Virus record (IMG/VR): IMGVR_UViG_3300035660_000035
Coordinates: 1-38,138 of that record
Source: a virus
DNA length: 38,138 bases
Direction: 5' to 3' (one strand)
The notes below the pieces were generated by a model. It saw only the letters and a list, made by a program, of their open reading frames with translations. It was not told the DNA's origin and searched no databases. This document shows, one piece after another, positions 23,804-30,463 of the stretch. Within the stretch, counting starts at the first letter, position 1, and each line of letters starts with the position of its first letter. A program made the position numbers and the translations under genes.

Positions 23804-24157
23804 TTGGATTTAAATGCCCTGTTCGACCTGAATTCATTGCCGCTCGCGCCAGAGTTCGCTGAAACCCTGGCCGAGAACGCCACCGAGACCGCCGCGGCTG
23901 CGCTCGAAGCCCTGCATGTACCCGAAAATCTCATCCTGCTGGTCAGGAACATCCACGAGCTGGGCTACTATCTCGAAGAGTGCTACCGCTCTCCAAATCC
24001 CTTGCTGCATGAGCGCCGCAACCGCTTCGATATCGAGGCCGTCGCCGTCGAAACCATCAACGCCATCGCCCAATCCGGCGGCGTGTTTCATGGCCCCGTT
24101 GGCGATACCCTCCCGCGCGAGACCCCTACGCCCGTGCAGTTCGAGCAGCCAGCATGA
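23801..24157 (+). CDS. Unknown protein of moron island
   Basis: A 118-residue acidic protein (MLDLNALFDLNSLPLAPEFA, ETLAENATETAAAALEALHV, PENLILLVRNIHELGYYLEE). It is probably helical through residue 95 with a Pro-rich, disordered end (LPRETPTPVQFEQPA). No cysteines suggest zinc binding and no membrane segment is evident. The start is GTG with AGAGGAGG 6 nt upstream, inside a foldable leader. It overlaps the HNH gene by 4 nt (ATGA). I do not recognise the family. Its acidic surface would suit an inhibitor or protein partner, but that is only a guess. Confidence 0.65.
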   Translation: MLDLNALFDLNSLPLAPEFAETLAENATETAAAALEALHVPENLILLVRNIHELGYYLEECYRSPNPLLHERRNRFDIEAVAVETINAIAQSGGVFHGPVGDTLPRETPTPVQFEQPA

Positions 24158-24624
24158 AGGAGATCCCACTTACCCAGGGCCAGGTCGCCCTGGTGGATGA
24201 CGAAGATTTCGAGCGCGTCAATGCCTTCAAATGGTATGCGCGTTGGCTTACTCAAACTAAATCGTTTTATGCTGCTCGAAATACAGGGCCTAGACGTAAT
24301 CGTAAAATGATTCTCATGGCCCGTTTTATCATGAACACACCAAAGGGTATGGAATGCGATCACATCCAGCATAATACTTTGGATAATCGTAAAAACAACC
24401 TGCGTAATTGCACGCGATCTCAAAACTCGATGAATAAACGCTTGCGCTCTGACAACACGACTGGCTTCAAGGATATATCGAAAAATAATGGCTCTTACCT
24501 GACTCAAGTCTGGGCTAATGGAAGGTATGTTTATTGCAAATGTTTTCCGACCCTTGAAGAAGCCATAGCCGCACGTGACGAAGCGGTCAAGAAATATCAC
24601 GGCGAGTTTGCCTGTACAGAGTAG
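24154..24624 (+). CDS. HNH endonuclease with AP2 domain (homing type)
   Basis: A 156-residue free-standing endonuclease. The N-terminal segment KEIPLTQGQVALVDDEDFER and NAFKWYA is the usual entry of HNH_3 proteins. CDHIQHNTLDNRKNNLRNCT carries the HNH residues (His in DHI, Asn in LDNRKNNLR). The AP2 DNA-binding part follows (FKDISKNNGSYLTQVWANGR, ending ARDEAVKKYHGEFA). The DNA is visibly richer in A and T than its neighbours, suggesting transfer. It is translationally coupled to the 23801 gene by ATGA. Such genes are selfish and may have carried the island into place. Confidence 0.9.
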   Translation: MKEIPLTQGQVALVDDEDFERVNAFKWYARWLTQTKSFYAARNTGPRRNRKMILMARFIMNTPKGMECDHIQHNTLDNRKNNLRNCTRSQNSMNKRLRSDNTTGFKDISKNNGSYLTQVWANGRYVYCKCFPTLEEAIAARDEAVKKYHGEFACTE

Positions 24625-24632
24625 GGTTGGCT

Positions 24633-24723
24633 TAAAGCACACCGTCCCCTTGCGGGGACGGGGCGGCGGGCGGGGTTCACTCGCACTTTTGCTTTAGGTT
24701 TAGCTCAAGAAGAGCTGCCTGCT
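24633..24723 (-). ncRNA. Candidate small structured RNA
   Basis: A strong - strand promoter (24730-24758) reads into about 90 nt with no gene. The RNA would have a 5' hairpin AGCTC/GAGCT (24712-24716 and 24702-24706), then a closing stem TAAAGCA/TGCTTTA (24690-24696 with 24633-24639) around a perfect 8-bp GC-rich hairpin CCGTCCCC/GGGGACGG (24642-24661). No U-tract follows, so the 3' end is uncertain and longer transcripts would run antisense into the HNH gene. Expression is inferred. Confidence 0.4.
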
Positions 24724-24729
24724 AGACAT

Positions 24730-24758
24730 ACTATAGCACTATTATCCTGAAATTTCAA
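24730..24758 (-). promoter_or_regulatory. Extended -10 promoter downstream of tRNA
   Basis: On the - strand TTGAAA (24753-24758), 17 bp, TATAGT (24730-24735), with TGC directly ahead (TGC-TATAGT). It has the same GTGCTA context as the head/tail late promoter (GTGCTAAACT). It reads leftward away from the tRNA, toward the candidate small RNA and the moron island's 3' end. Confidence 0.6.
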
Positions 24759-24782
24759 GAGGCAAATAAATCATGGCAAGTG

Positions 24783-24856
24783 CGCCCCGGATGAGACTTG
24801 AACTCACAACCTAAAGCTTAGCAGGCTTTCGCTCTTTCCTTTTGAGCTACCGAGGC
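24783..24856 (-). tRNA. tRNA with anticodon GCU (Ser) but short variable loop
   Basis: Cloverleaf read on the - strand: acceptor GCCTCGG/CCGGGGC (7 bp, one G-U), T8 A9, D-stem GCTC/GAGC with GG in the loop, anticodon stem AAAGC/GCTTT with loop CTGCTAA, 5-nt variable loop AGGTT, T-arm GTGAG/CTCAT with loop TTCAAGT, discriminator G73. Anticodon GCU reads AGC/AGU Ser codons. Bacterial tRNA-Ser normally has a long variable arm, absent here, so charging identity is doubtful. CCA is not encoded. It lies downstream of TerL and is probably co-transcribed with it. Confidence 0.8.
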
Positions 24857-24913
24857 ACGCAGATATTGTAGCAAGAATCCTATTTATAAACAAGTAGGCT
24901 GTGCATTCCTAAC

Positions 24914-24953
24914 AGCCAGCCGCCAGCCGCCAACCGCCAATAGCCAATAGCCA
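24914..24953. repeat. Tandem degenerate heptamer repeat
   Basis: Five consecutive 7-mers, AGCCGCC (twice), AACCGCC, AATAGCC (twice), preceded by AGCC, ending at the TerL stop codon. It may be a mutational hot spot or a slippage product; nothing functional is evident. Confidence 0.7.
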
Positions 24954-26654
24954 CTAAAACCCGAACCCGGTCATATCCGTCTTGCGCAGCTCATCCAATT
25001 GCCGCATGGCGTCAATGATGGCTGCCAGCAGGTCGATCCGCCGCGTGTCGCCCGCCTTGCGCTTCGAGAGCATGATATTCTCTTTGCTGTCCACGATCTG
25101 CCGCGCATTTCCAACGCTCCATTTCAGCAGCGGCGATCCGTCGTGCACCAGCTTCCCGGCCGCCACCAAGTCCCGGAAGAGTTTGGTTGGTTCGCTCAAG
25201 TTCGCCATCGTCTGGCGGATCTCGACCGTCACGTATCCGCCATCCGCCAGTTCTGTGGCGAAGTGCGTTGCTTGATAAGGGTCATAGCAGAGCTGGTGCA
25301 CCTGCCAGCCATACTCAGTCTTGCATTTTTCGATGTGCTCCCGGATGCGCCCATAGTCGGTCACATCTCCCTCGGTGGCGGTGATCCATTTTTTCCGCAC
25401 CCATTCGGAATATGGGATTTTATCGGTTTTTTGATGTCGCTTGATCGCCTCTTCCGGGATGAACCCGTGCGCGCAAACAGCGACTCGCTCAGCATCCAAT
25501 ACAAATACAAACCCGACGGCGGTCAGGTCTATCTTCTTCGACAGGTCCACGCCCACCAGGCACAGCATCCCCTTCGTCATTTCGCCGAACTTCTTTTTGG
25601 AGACTCCCAGCGCATCCCACTGGTGGTCCATCAGATCGCTCATGAACGTATCTTCGTTACCGTGTTGCCAGATGTTTAGGTTCTTGATTCGGAACGTTCT
25701 TATTTTGGCCGGGTCTTTGCTCCCAAACGCCTCATCATGCTGCTCCTGCAGCTCCTCCAGGCTGCGCGGGAGTAGCACGCGCAGCGGATTGCTTTTGATC
25801 CACACGGCCGGATTGTGCTCGTCGTCCTCCGGGTCCAATTCCCGGATCATCACGAAATAGCGCTCGTTGAGTGATGGGTCTTCCAGGATCAGCCTGCAAT
25901 ATTCATATTCATGATGGCAAGGGCTTTCCAGGTCCATCCCTGCTGTAGTGATGATCGCCATGAAAGGCTGCTTGCGGTGGCCGCCCTTGGCCGAGGAAAG
26001 CAGGTCGTAGATCTCGCTGGTCGTGTGTTGTGCATATTCGTCCACGATGGCCCCCGAGGGATGCAGGCCGTCTTTATTCCTGGTCTCCTTCGAGAGCGGC
26101 GCCAGAACCCCCCCTCGTTTCACGTGCGTGATCTTATAATCGCGCACGATCAATCGCTTAGCGATATCTGGGGAGTTCTCAGCCATGCTCTTGGCGCCAT
26201 CATACATCAGCCGCGCCTGGCCCCGATCCACTGCCGCGCAGAAGACCCTCGGGCTGATCTCCCCATCCCCCACCATCAAGTAAAGTACCACGGTAGCCAG
26301 CAGCGTGGTCTTTGCGTTTTTGCGCGCCATTTGGATATAAGCCTTTTTGAACCGCCGTTCGCCGCTATCCCGGTGCACCCACCCGAACATTACTCCCACA
26401 TCGAATTTCTGAAACGCCACCAGTAGGATCGGCTGGCCAGCCAGGTCCCCCTCTACGTGATGGCAATAACTGATGAACTCGTAAACCCGGTCCGCCCGAT
26501 CTTTATCGAACACCCACGGGAACTCGTCCGAACCCTGGCGATCGAGATCATCGAGGTGACGCTTGCACGCCAAATATTCGCTGTGCCCCACAACCCGGCG
26601 CCCCTCGACGACTTCGAGCGCATATTGAGTACAAGTGTGTATCATGGCTAACAT
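24954..26654 (-). CDS. terL: Terminase large subunit
   Basis: The 566-residue packaging motor and headful/cos nuclease. The ATPase domain has Walker A RKNAKTT (111-117), Walker B IVDEYAQ (with D205 and E206) and the coupling segment AFMAIITTAGMDLESP-like (FMAIITTAGMDLESPCHHEY). The nuclease domain starts at LCLVGVDLSKKIDLTAVGFV, whose Asp begins the RNase H-type metal site, with DPYQATHFATEL later. The Terminase_1 family and length are normal. It is encoded 2 nt after TerS, without its own clear ribosome site, so it is coupled. Packaging type (cos or pac) cannot be told from this. Confidence 0.95.
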   Translation of the reverse strand: MLAMIHTCTQYALEVVEGRRVVGHSEYLACKRHLDDLDRQGSDEFPWVFDKDRADRVYEFISYCHHVEGDLAGQPILLVAFQKFDVGVMFGWVHRDSGERRFKKAYIQMARKNAKTTLLATVVLYLMVGDGEISPRVFCAAVDRGQARLMYDGAKSMAENSPDIAKRLIVRDYKITHVKRGGVLAPLSKETRNKDGLHPSGAIVDEYAQHTTSEIYDLLSSAKGGHRKQPFMAIITTAGMDLESPCHHEYEYCRLILEDPSLNERYFVMIRELDPEDDEHNPAVWIKSNPLRVLLPRSLEELQEQHDEAFGSKDPAKIRTFRIKNLNIWQHGNEDTFMSDLMDHQWDALGVSKKKFGEMTKGMLCLVGVDLSKKIDLTAVGFVFVLDAERVAVCAHGFIPEEAIKRHQKTDKIPYSEWVRKKWITATEGDVTDYGRIREHIEKCKTEYGWQVHQLCYDPYQATHFATELADGGYVTVEIRQTMANLSEPTKLFRDLVAAGKLVHDGSPLLKWSVGNARQIVDSKENIMLSKRKAGDTRRIDLLAAIIDAMRQLDELRKTDMTGFGF

Positions 26655-26656
26655 GG

Positions 26657-27103
26657 CTAATCGAATTGATCCCCAAACTGGTCGAGCTTCTTATCGGCCT
26701 TTTTCTTGATCAGCCGCGCCCGCGCCGAGGGGTTGAGGCCCAGCTTATCACTTAATTGGGAGATGCTACGCGCCCAGGCCTGCTGCTCCTTGATCCTATC
26801 CACGCTCCTGCGCTTCAGCCTCGCACATTTTTCATGCTCTACCACCGCATTGCAATATACCGCCAGTGTTTCCCGGTCGAGATTGTCGAATAAAGCCAGA
26901 CCCTTGGCCTGTTCCAGGATCGTACGCCAGATCTCGAGCTCGTGATCGTTCAACCAGCGCGGTGGTTCCAGGATGACCGGCCCATCCCGTTGCATCTCCG
27001 CGGCGGCCGCCTTGCGCGCAGCTATTTCCCTCTTTGTCCAATGCTTGCCTCCGCCCTTCTTCCCCACCTCCATCGTTTCCACAGCAACGGTTTTTGTTGG
27101 CAT
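26657..27103 (-). CDS. terS: Terminase small subunit, P27 family
   Basis: A 148-residue DNA-recognition subunit of the packaging complex. The N-terminus is basic and Lys/Gly-rich (GKKGGGKHWTKREIAARKAA). Family segments are PPRWLNDHELEIWRTILEQA, LFDNLDRETLAVYCNAVVEH and SDKLGLNPSARARLIKKKAD, the 'LGLTPSSRARL' pattern of P27-type small terminases. It directly precedes TerL. About 130 nt ahead of it hold no convincing gene: a 29-codon frame (27104-27200 region) lacks a ribosome site. Confidence 0.9.
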   Translation of the reverse strand: MPTKTVAVETMEVGKKGGGKHWTKREIAARKAAAAEMQRDGPVILEPPRWLNDHELEIWRTILEQAKGLALFDNLDRETLAVYCNAVVEHEKCARLKRRSVDRIKEQQAWARSISQLSDKLGLNPSARARLIKKKADKKLDQFGDQFD

Positions 27104-27232
27104 TCCACATCATAACTCCACGCGCAGCGTCCGGCCCGCCGGCCAAATGCTACCCAACGCCAAGGTTGGTACTGAAAACATAAAACTTCCGGCGACCATC
27201 AGGGATTCTTTCTTGTAGATGTACCCTAACCG

Positions 27233-27613
27233 CTATGCAATCCCCAAGCAAATGTTTTTCGATGGGGGGGTGTTAGTCCATCCTGCCTCATACGCAGTCC
27301 ACGCAGAATGGCAATCATGGCATAGAGATTCGAGTGGACCGTTATAAAACTTCTCTGGGTCACCCTGGTGGCGCTCCAGGTGATGTACATCCGTGGCTGG
27401 GACATAAACACCCTGCCGCACTCCGTTCTCGCACCACGGATGCGCTGCAAGGTGGGCAGCTCTGATCTTTCGCCAGCGCCTGTCATATAACCGCTGGCGT
27501 GCCGGGTCCCGCCGCTCTGCTTGATGATCTAACGGATGGGCAGGGCACCGGCCCCTAGTTACCAGCGTGGTGCAACCTGGATACGAACACGGACGAAGCG
27601 AGCCTTTAGGCAT
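27233..27613 (-). CDS. HNH endonuclease next to terminase
   Basis: A 126-residue protein from the ATG at 27613. A zinc knuckle (RPCSYPGCTTLVTRGRCPAH) is followed by RLYDRRWRKIRAAHLAAHPW and the HNH core DVHHLERHQGDPEKFYNGPL with ESLCHDCHSAWTA. HNH proteins encoded beside the terminase genes take part in genome packaging in HK97-like phages, probably in cutting DNA. It overlaps the membrane protein gene upstream; a TTG at 27634 is an alternative start. The role follows from family and order. Confidence 0.9.
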   Translation of the reverse strand: MPKGSLRPCSYPGCTTLVTRGRCPAHPLDHQAERRDPARQRLYDRRWRKIRAAHLAAHPWCENGVRQGVYVPATDVHHLERHQGDPEKFYNGPLESLCHDCHSAWTAYEAGWTNTPPSKNICLGIA

Positions 27614-28076
27614 CCTTACTGTAGGATTTGCCAATCAATGGCACACTAGCGGCGCTGAGAGCATCATGCGCAGGCTTCGAGCCAGTAATTTGCATGATGA
27701 ACCCGAGCACGAATAGGATGACCATTGCAATCTGTCCAGCATATCCATTCAAGATGTTCGTTGCCAGGTCGGGACGGAAGACGCCAAAGGCCACCAGAGC
27801 AATGAACGCAGCCAGGTTCAGACCCGCTGCCCACTTGTCGGCCGTATTGTCCTTAACGAGTTGACATACCTTTAGGACATTGACAAGCGCAGCGATCAGC
27901 TTCGAGACGCCGACAAGCGATGCAAATCCAAGCATGATGGTGACCACCACATTCAACACATCAGCCGGGAGCAGAACAGCAGCAGGCGAAGCCGCGTGAA
28001 CGATTGCCGGCATGAAAGCCAGCATCGTAACTGCCAGGATTGCGAGAACGAGAAAAAACTTGTGGAACGTTTTCAT
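27606..28076 (-). CDS. Holin-like membrane protein with signal sequence
   Basis: A 156-residue protein. A classical signal or membrane-anchor sequence (MKTFHKFFLVLAILAVTMLA, FMPAIVHAA) precedes three further hydrophobic helices at about 40-68, 86-102 and 112-132, and a polar C-terminus. It is the first gene after the second late leader, heading the packaging operon. AAAGGAG lies 6 nt before the ATG. Pore formation (holin) is one option; no holin family is recognised, and the separate location from the endolysin (30762) leaves this open. Confidence 0.7.
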   Translation of the reverse strand: MKTFHKFFLVLAILAVTMLAFMPAIVHAASPAAVLLPADVLNVVVTIMLGFASLVGVSKLIAALVNVLKVCQLVKDNTADKWAAGLNLAAFIALVAFGVFRPDLATNILNGYAGQIAMVILFVLGFIMQITGSKPAHDALSAASVPLIGKSYSKDA

Positions 28077-28104
28077 GGTTTGCTCCTTTCAAGCAATAAA
28101 AAAA

Positions 28105-28131
28105 CACCCGACGCCAAAACGGCATCGGGTG
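28105..28131 (-). terminator. Intrinsic terminator inside packaging-operon leader
   Basis: CACCCGACGCC (28105-28115) and GGCATCGGGTG (28121-28131) form an 11-position stem with one wobble, followed on the - strand by TTTTTTTATTG. It stands between the promoter and the first gene, as at 23336-23362, and starts exactly 15 nt after the conserved hairpin element. The stem sequence is unrelated to the other terminator. Confidence 0.85.
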
Positions 28132-28146
28132 CCACATCCGATCATT

Positions 28147-28164
28147 GACCGCACACGAGCGGTC
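28147..28164 (-). promoter_or_regulatory. Late leader element, copy A (antitermination-like)
   Basis: On the - strand GACCGCTCGTGTGCGGTC, a perfect 6-bp stem with a TCGTGT loop, followed by AATGATCGGATGTGG and then the terminator. It matches copy B (23378-23395) at 16 of 18 positions, with identical spacing to its terminator. Confidence 0.65.
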
Positions 28165-28174
28165 GCACCTGCAG

Positions 28175-28180
28175 ATTATA
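28175..28180 (-). promoter_or_regulatory. -10 box of packaging-operon promoter
   Basis: A perfect TATAAT on the - strand, placed so that transcription would start a few nt before leader element A. No good -35 is found (CCGTTA at 17-bp spacing), as expected of a promoter needing an activator or other help. The stop of the upstream gene lies within it. Confidence 0.5.
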
Positions 28181-28196
28181 TTACATTCTAGCGATT

Positions 28197-28574
28197 CTAA
28201 CGGTCTTGCATCAGCCTCCTAAATTTCTTCACGGCCTCCTCGCCTCGAACCCTGCGGATCAGGTCCACCAGTTCTTCCTCGTTTGGATACCACTCCTGCA
28301 AGGATCCACAGTCATCGCATCCGACCGTCGCATTGCCGGCCAAGCCGCGCACCCGCCACATAGACTGAGGGCTAATTGCCCGCCCTTGACGCTCCGTTTC
28401 GGCGCTGGCGATGATCTCCGCATCGGTTGGCTGATAGCGCAAATCCTTCTTCTGCACGCGCAGCACCCATAGCCGGCGTATACGGTTAGCATCCCGCAGG
28501 ACAAAGCCCAGGAGCGCGCCGCATTCTTCGCAGCGCCAGGGACGGGGTTGATAGGTTAAATCTATGCTGATCAT
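28197..28574 (-). CDS. Zinc-ribbon protein upstream of late promoter
   Basis: A 125-residue protein from the ATG at 28574 (GGAG 5 nt upstream; a longer frame to 28676 lacks one). Two Cys pairs, CEEC (RPWRCEECGALLGFVLRDAN) and CDDC (ATVGCDDCGSLQEWYPNEEE), would bind one zinc. A basic middle (NRIRRLWVLRVQKKDLRYQP) and a C-terminal helix (LVDLIRRVRGEEAVKKFRRL) follow. It is the last early gene before a late promoter with a leader terminator, the place where lambdoid phages keep their late antiterminator (Q-like proteins also carry zinc motifs). The link is by position only; no family is recognised. Confidence 0.7.
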   Translation of the reverse strand: MISIDLTYQPRPWRCEECGALLGFVLRDANRIRRLWVLRVQKKDLRYQPTDAEIIASAETERQGRAISPQSMWRVRGLAGNATVGCDDCGSLQEWYPNEEELVDLIRRVRGEEAVKKFRRLMQDR

Positions 28575-28918
28575 GTCTGCTCCGTTTCTGCGGAAACGAT
28601 AAATGGGATTGAACATTTCTGCCAATAAACACGATCCAACCAGTTCCCAATCAGTTCTTCGACGGATTCCCTGCATGAGCCGCCAATTTCCCGCAGCATG
28701 ATCGCCCAGATCTCGTTGATCTGCGGAAAGAACTTACATTCCCGCTTGCACCGCTTGATCACCCACTCCAGCAATCCCTGCGGTACAATGTCCAGCGCCT
28801 TCGAATACTCCTGGATCCTATCTGCCTCAGGAGTCTTCCCGAATGCTATCCAAAGCGATGCCAGCGCATCCGACCATTCCTGGAGCGCTGCCATTCTCGC
28901 GTCATTTTCCGAAGACAT
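28571..28918 (-). CDS. Helicase-loader-like replication protein
   Basis: A 115-residue helical protein from the ATG at 28918. ALQEWSDALASLWIAFGKTP and YSKALDIVPQGLLEWVIKRC followed by KRECKFFPQINEIWAIM show the '..YxxxLxDxPxxxLxxAxxxxxxxxxFFPxxxEI' pattern of phage loader/inhibitor and gp39-like replication proteins. It follows the DnaD-like gene, overlapping its 3' end by 17 nt, and overlaps the next gene by 4 nt. It likely helps to bring host replicative helicase to the phage origin; inferred. Confidence 0.65.
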   Translation of the reverse strand: MSSENDARMAALQEWSDALASLWIAFGKTPEADRIQEYSKALDIVPQGLLEWVIKRCKRECKFFPQINEIWAIMLREIGGSCRESVEELIGNWLDRVYWQKCSIPFIVSAETEQT

Positions 28919-29768
28919 CCAGCACCACCTCTCTCCCAATTTCTTTCGCGGATTTTTCACGTCCCGGAGATTTATCCAATTTGCTCTTTGGCGACATAAA
29001 CCCTTCTACCGCCCAGCGTTTCAGGATCGCCTCGACATATTTCAAATTCCGGGCATTTGCCCTGACCGCCTCCCCTAAGGCCGCCGCAATCCACCCCGTC
29101 GGGTACTCTGTCTCCGCTGCCTTGAGCGCATCCGCGATCATCGGTGTCAAAATTCCTATATTCTGCTCGTAAAGTTCGAAAATGTTGGGCCCACCAGTAG
29201 AATCTGGTTCTCTCTGGTTAATCTGGTTAAGCACTTTTAAAGCGGCAGGATCAAAAGCAGTTTGCTTTTTTTTAGAGGCAGTTTGTGTATTTTCAGAGGC
29301 AGTTTCATCAACTGCCTCTGTTTTGGAGGCAGTTTTATTAGTGGCAGATATATAGTCGGGCAATTCATAAATGTTATATTTTCTGTCTTCGCGGTTGACG
29401 GATAAAAGCCCCATCTTTTCAAGTTTTTTGATCTCCTCGATCGCTTTGTTTTGTCCCATTCCGCAGGCGGTGGCAATTGTACGGACGCCGGGATGTGCTT
29501 GACCGGTGTTTCGGTTTATTGATAATGCGATGTACAGCCAGACTTTTAGAGCTCCACCATCAATTATTGCAAGCTCTGCTTTGAAGCCGGTGGATATTTT
29601 TACAAAGGCAGGGACGACCTCCTCTGTCATCTTCCAGCCCTTGCGCCGGATCACTGTTGTTTGGGGATGGATTTCCAGCGATGAATGTTCATGCCCTTTA
29701 CCGAGCATTTCCATCGCATCGTCCACTCCTGGATTGCCTGTTTTGTATTTGCCCTTTTCTTCGCTCAT
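28902..29768 (-). CDS. DnaD-like replication initiation protein
   Basis: A 288-residue protein from the ATG at 29768 (GAGG 8 nt upstream; a longer frame to 29954 overlaps the previous gene and is rejected). Residues about 60-130 form a winged helix-turn-helix (GALKVWLYIALSINRNTGQA, HPGVRTIATACGMGQNKAIE, EIKKLEKMGLLSVN). A Thr/Lys-rich linker (residues 140-175) follows, then a DnaB_2/DnaD C-terminal domain (FELYEQNIGILTPMIADALK, GWIAAALGEAVRANARNLKY, EAILKRWAVEGF). Such proteins bind the phage origin and recruit helicase in Gram-positive-type phages. It is encoded just before the loader-like gene, supporting a replication module. Confidence 0.88.
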   Translation of the reverse strand: MSEEKGKYKTGNPGVDDAMEMLGKGHEHSSLEIHPQTTVIRRKGWKMTEEVVPAFVKISTGFKAELAIIDGGALKVWLYIALSINRNTGQAHPGVRTIATACGMGQNKAIEEIKKLEKMGLLSVNREDRKYNIYELPDYISATNKTASKTEAVDETASENTQTASKKKQTAFDPAALKVLNQINQREPDSTGGPNIFELYEQNIGILTPMIADALKAAETEYPTGWIAAALGEAVRANARNLKYVEAILKRWAVEGFMSPKSKLDKSPGREKSAKEIGREVVLDVFGK

Positions 29769-30169
29769 GCTTGCACCCTCGCCACTTTTGCCCGCTTCCC
29801 GCCGCGCCCATACGCAGCACCTAATCGGTAAACCCGGATCCTGTCCGGCGCTGGATTGGCAGCAGCCTCCAGCCGGCGCAGGTTCTTGACGGCTTCCGTC
29901 AGCCAGGCTGGGAGGTGGCGTGCATACTTGACCTTCTGCCCGCAAGAAATACAAATCGGCGGTAGACCTAACCGTTCACGGGTTTCGCTTCGGGCTGGTT
30001 TATAACCCTGCAGCGCGATCCGTTCGGCAAGTCCTGGATTTGGCCGGCCATCCTCCGTGAGCACGCCGCAGGCCACTGATGTCTGCAGCCAGGAGCTCAA
30101 TTCGATGTGCTTTTCCCGCAATTCCTGGACTAGCTGTACTAGCATACGCTTTTTGACTTTTTCCGTCAC
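29765..30169 (-). CDS. Unknown basic protein
   Basis: A 134-residue protein with an amphipathic start (MTEKVKKRMLVQLVQELREK), a single CxxC (ICISCGQKVKYARHLP) and a strongly basic tail (YGRGGKRAKVARVQA). It overlaps the DnaD-like gene by 4 nt. A copy of a dispersed DNA element lies in its coding sequence (29813-29829), read here as YRLGAAY. The single CxxC could pair with another subunit. No family is recognised; nucleic-acid binding is likely from charge alone. Confidence 0.7.
   Translation of the reverse strand: MTEKVKKRMLVQLVQELREKHIELSSWLQTSVACGVLTEDGRPNPGLAERIALQGYKPARSETRERLGLPPICISCGQKVKYARHLPAWLTEAVKNLRRLEAAANPAPDRIRVYRLGAAYGRGGKRAKVARVQA
29813..29829 (+). repeat. Dispersed element, 17-bp copy
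   Basis: CGCAGCACCTAATCGGT on the + strand, identical to 17 bases of the copies at 35971-35991 (same strand) and 35053-35073 (opposite strand). Confidence 0.85.
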
Positions 30170-30206
30170 TACATCGCTCCTGAATGCCTTTACAAGGCGT
30201 AAAGGG

Positions 30207-30446
30207 CTATGCTTTGGCTGGTTGCGCGACCACTTCCTTCACGATAAAAGCGCTCTTCGTCCCCGGCCAGTAATAGACCTTTTCGGCGCCATAAAAGGCT
30301 GCCCAGGCCTGCGCCTCATCCTGCTCGATGGGCGACTTCTGGATTAGACTACCCTTGGGCAGCCGATTGAGACGATCCAGGATGATCAATTCCGTTGCTG
30401 CCTTTTTCGGTTGGCTTACCTGGCACTCATGGCTATTCTCTTTCAT
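30207..30446 (-). CDS. Unknown small protein
   Basis: A 79-residue protein from the ATG at 30446: MKENSHECQVSQPKKAATEL, IILDRLNRLPKGSLIQKSPI, EQDEAQAWAAFYGAEKVYYW, ending in a short beta-like segment (GTKSAFIVKEVV). A mixed alpha/beta pattern; no motif is recognised. The ribosome site is poor, and a longer start at 30488 would overlap the upstream gene. Confidence 0.6.
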   Translation of the reverse strand: MKENSHECQVSQPKKAATELIILDRLNRLPKGSLIQKSPIEQDEAQAWAAFYGAEKVYYWPGTKSAFIVKEVVAQPAKA

Positions 30447-30463
30447 TGCCGGTGGTGTTAGGC

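Noticed and set aside
23510-24157. RHH gene plus the next gene as a toxin-antitoxin pair
   Set aside because: The second protein shows no toxin-family motif (no RelE, PIN, MazF or HipA features) and the genes are 132 nt apart with structured RNA between them.
24642-24661. GC-rich hairpin as a strong intrinsic terminator for the moron island
   Set aside because: The stem is perfect but no T-tract follows on either strand; kept only as part of the small RNA candidate.
27104-27232. A 29-codon frame upstream of TerS
   Set aside because: No ribosome site, no recognisable features; treated as non-coding gap.
29769-29954. N-terminal extension of the DnaD-like protein
   Set aside because: It overlaps the upstream gene and has low-complexity Cys/Pro/Arg composition; ATG 29768 has a ribosome site and ATGA coupling.
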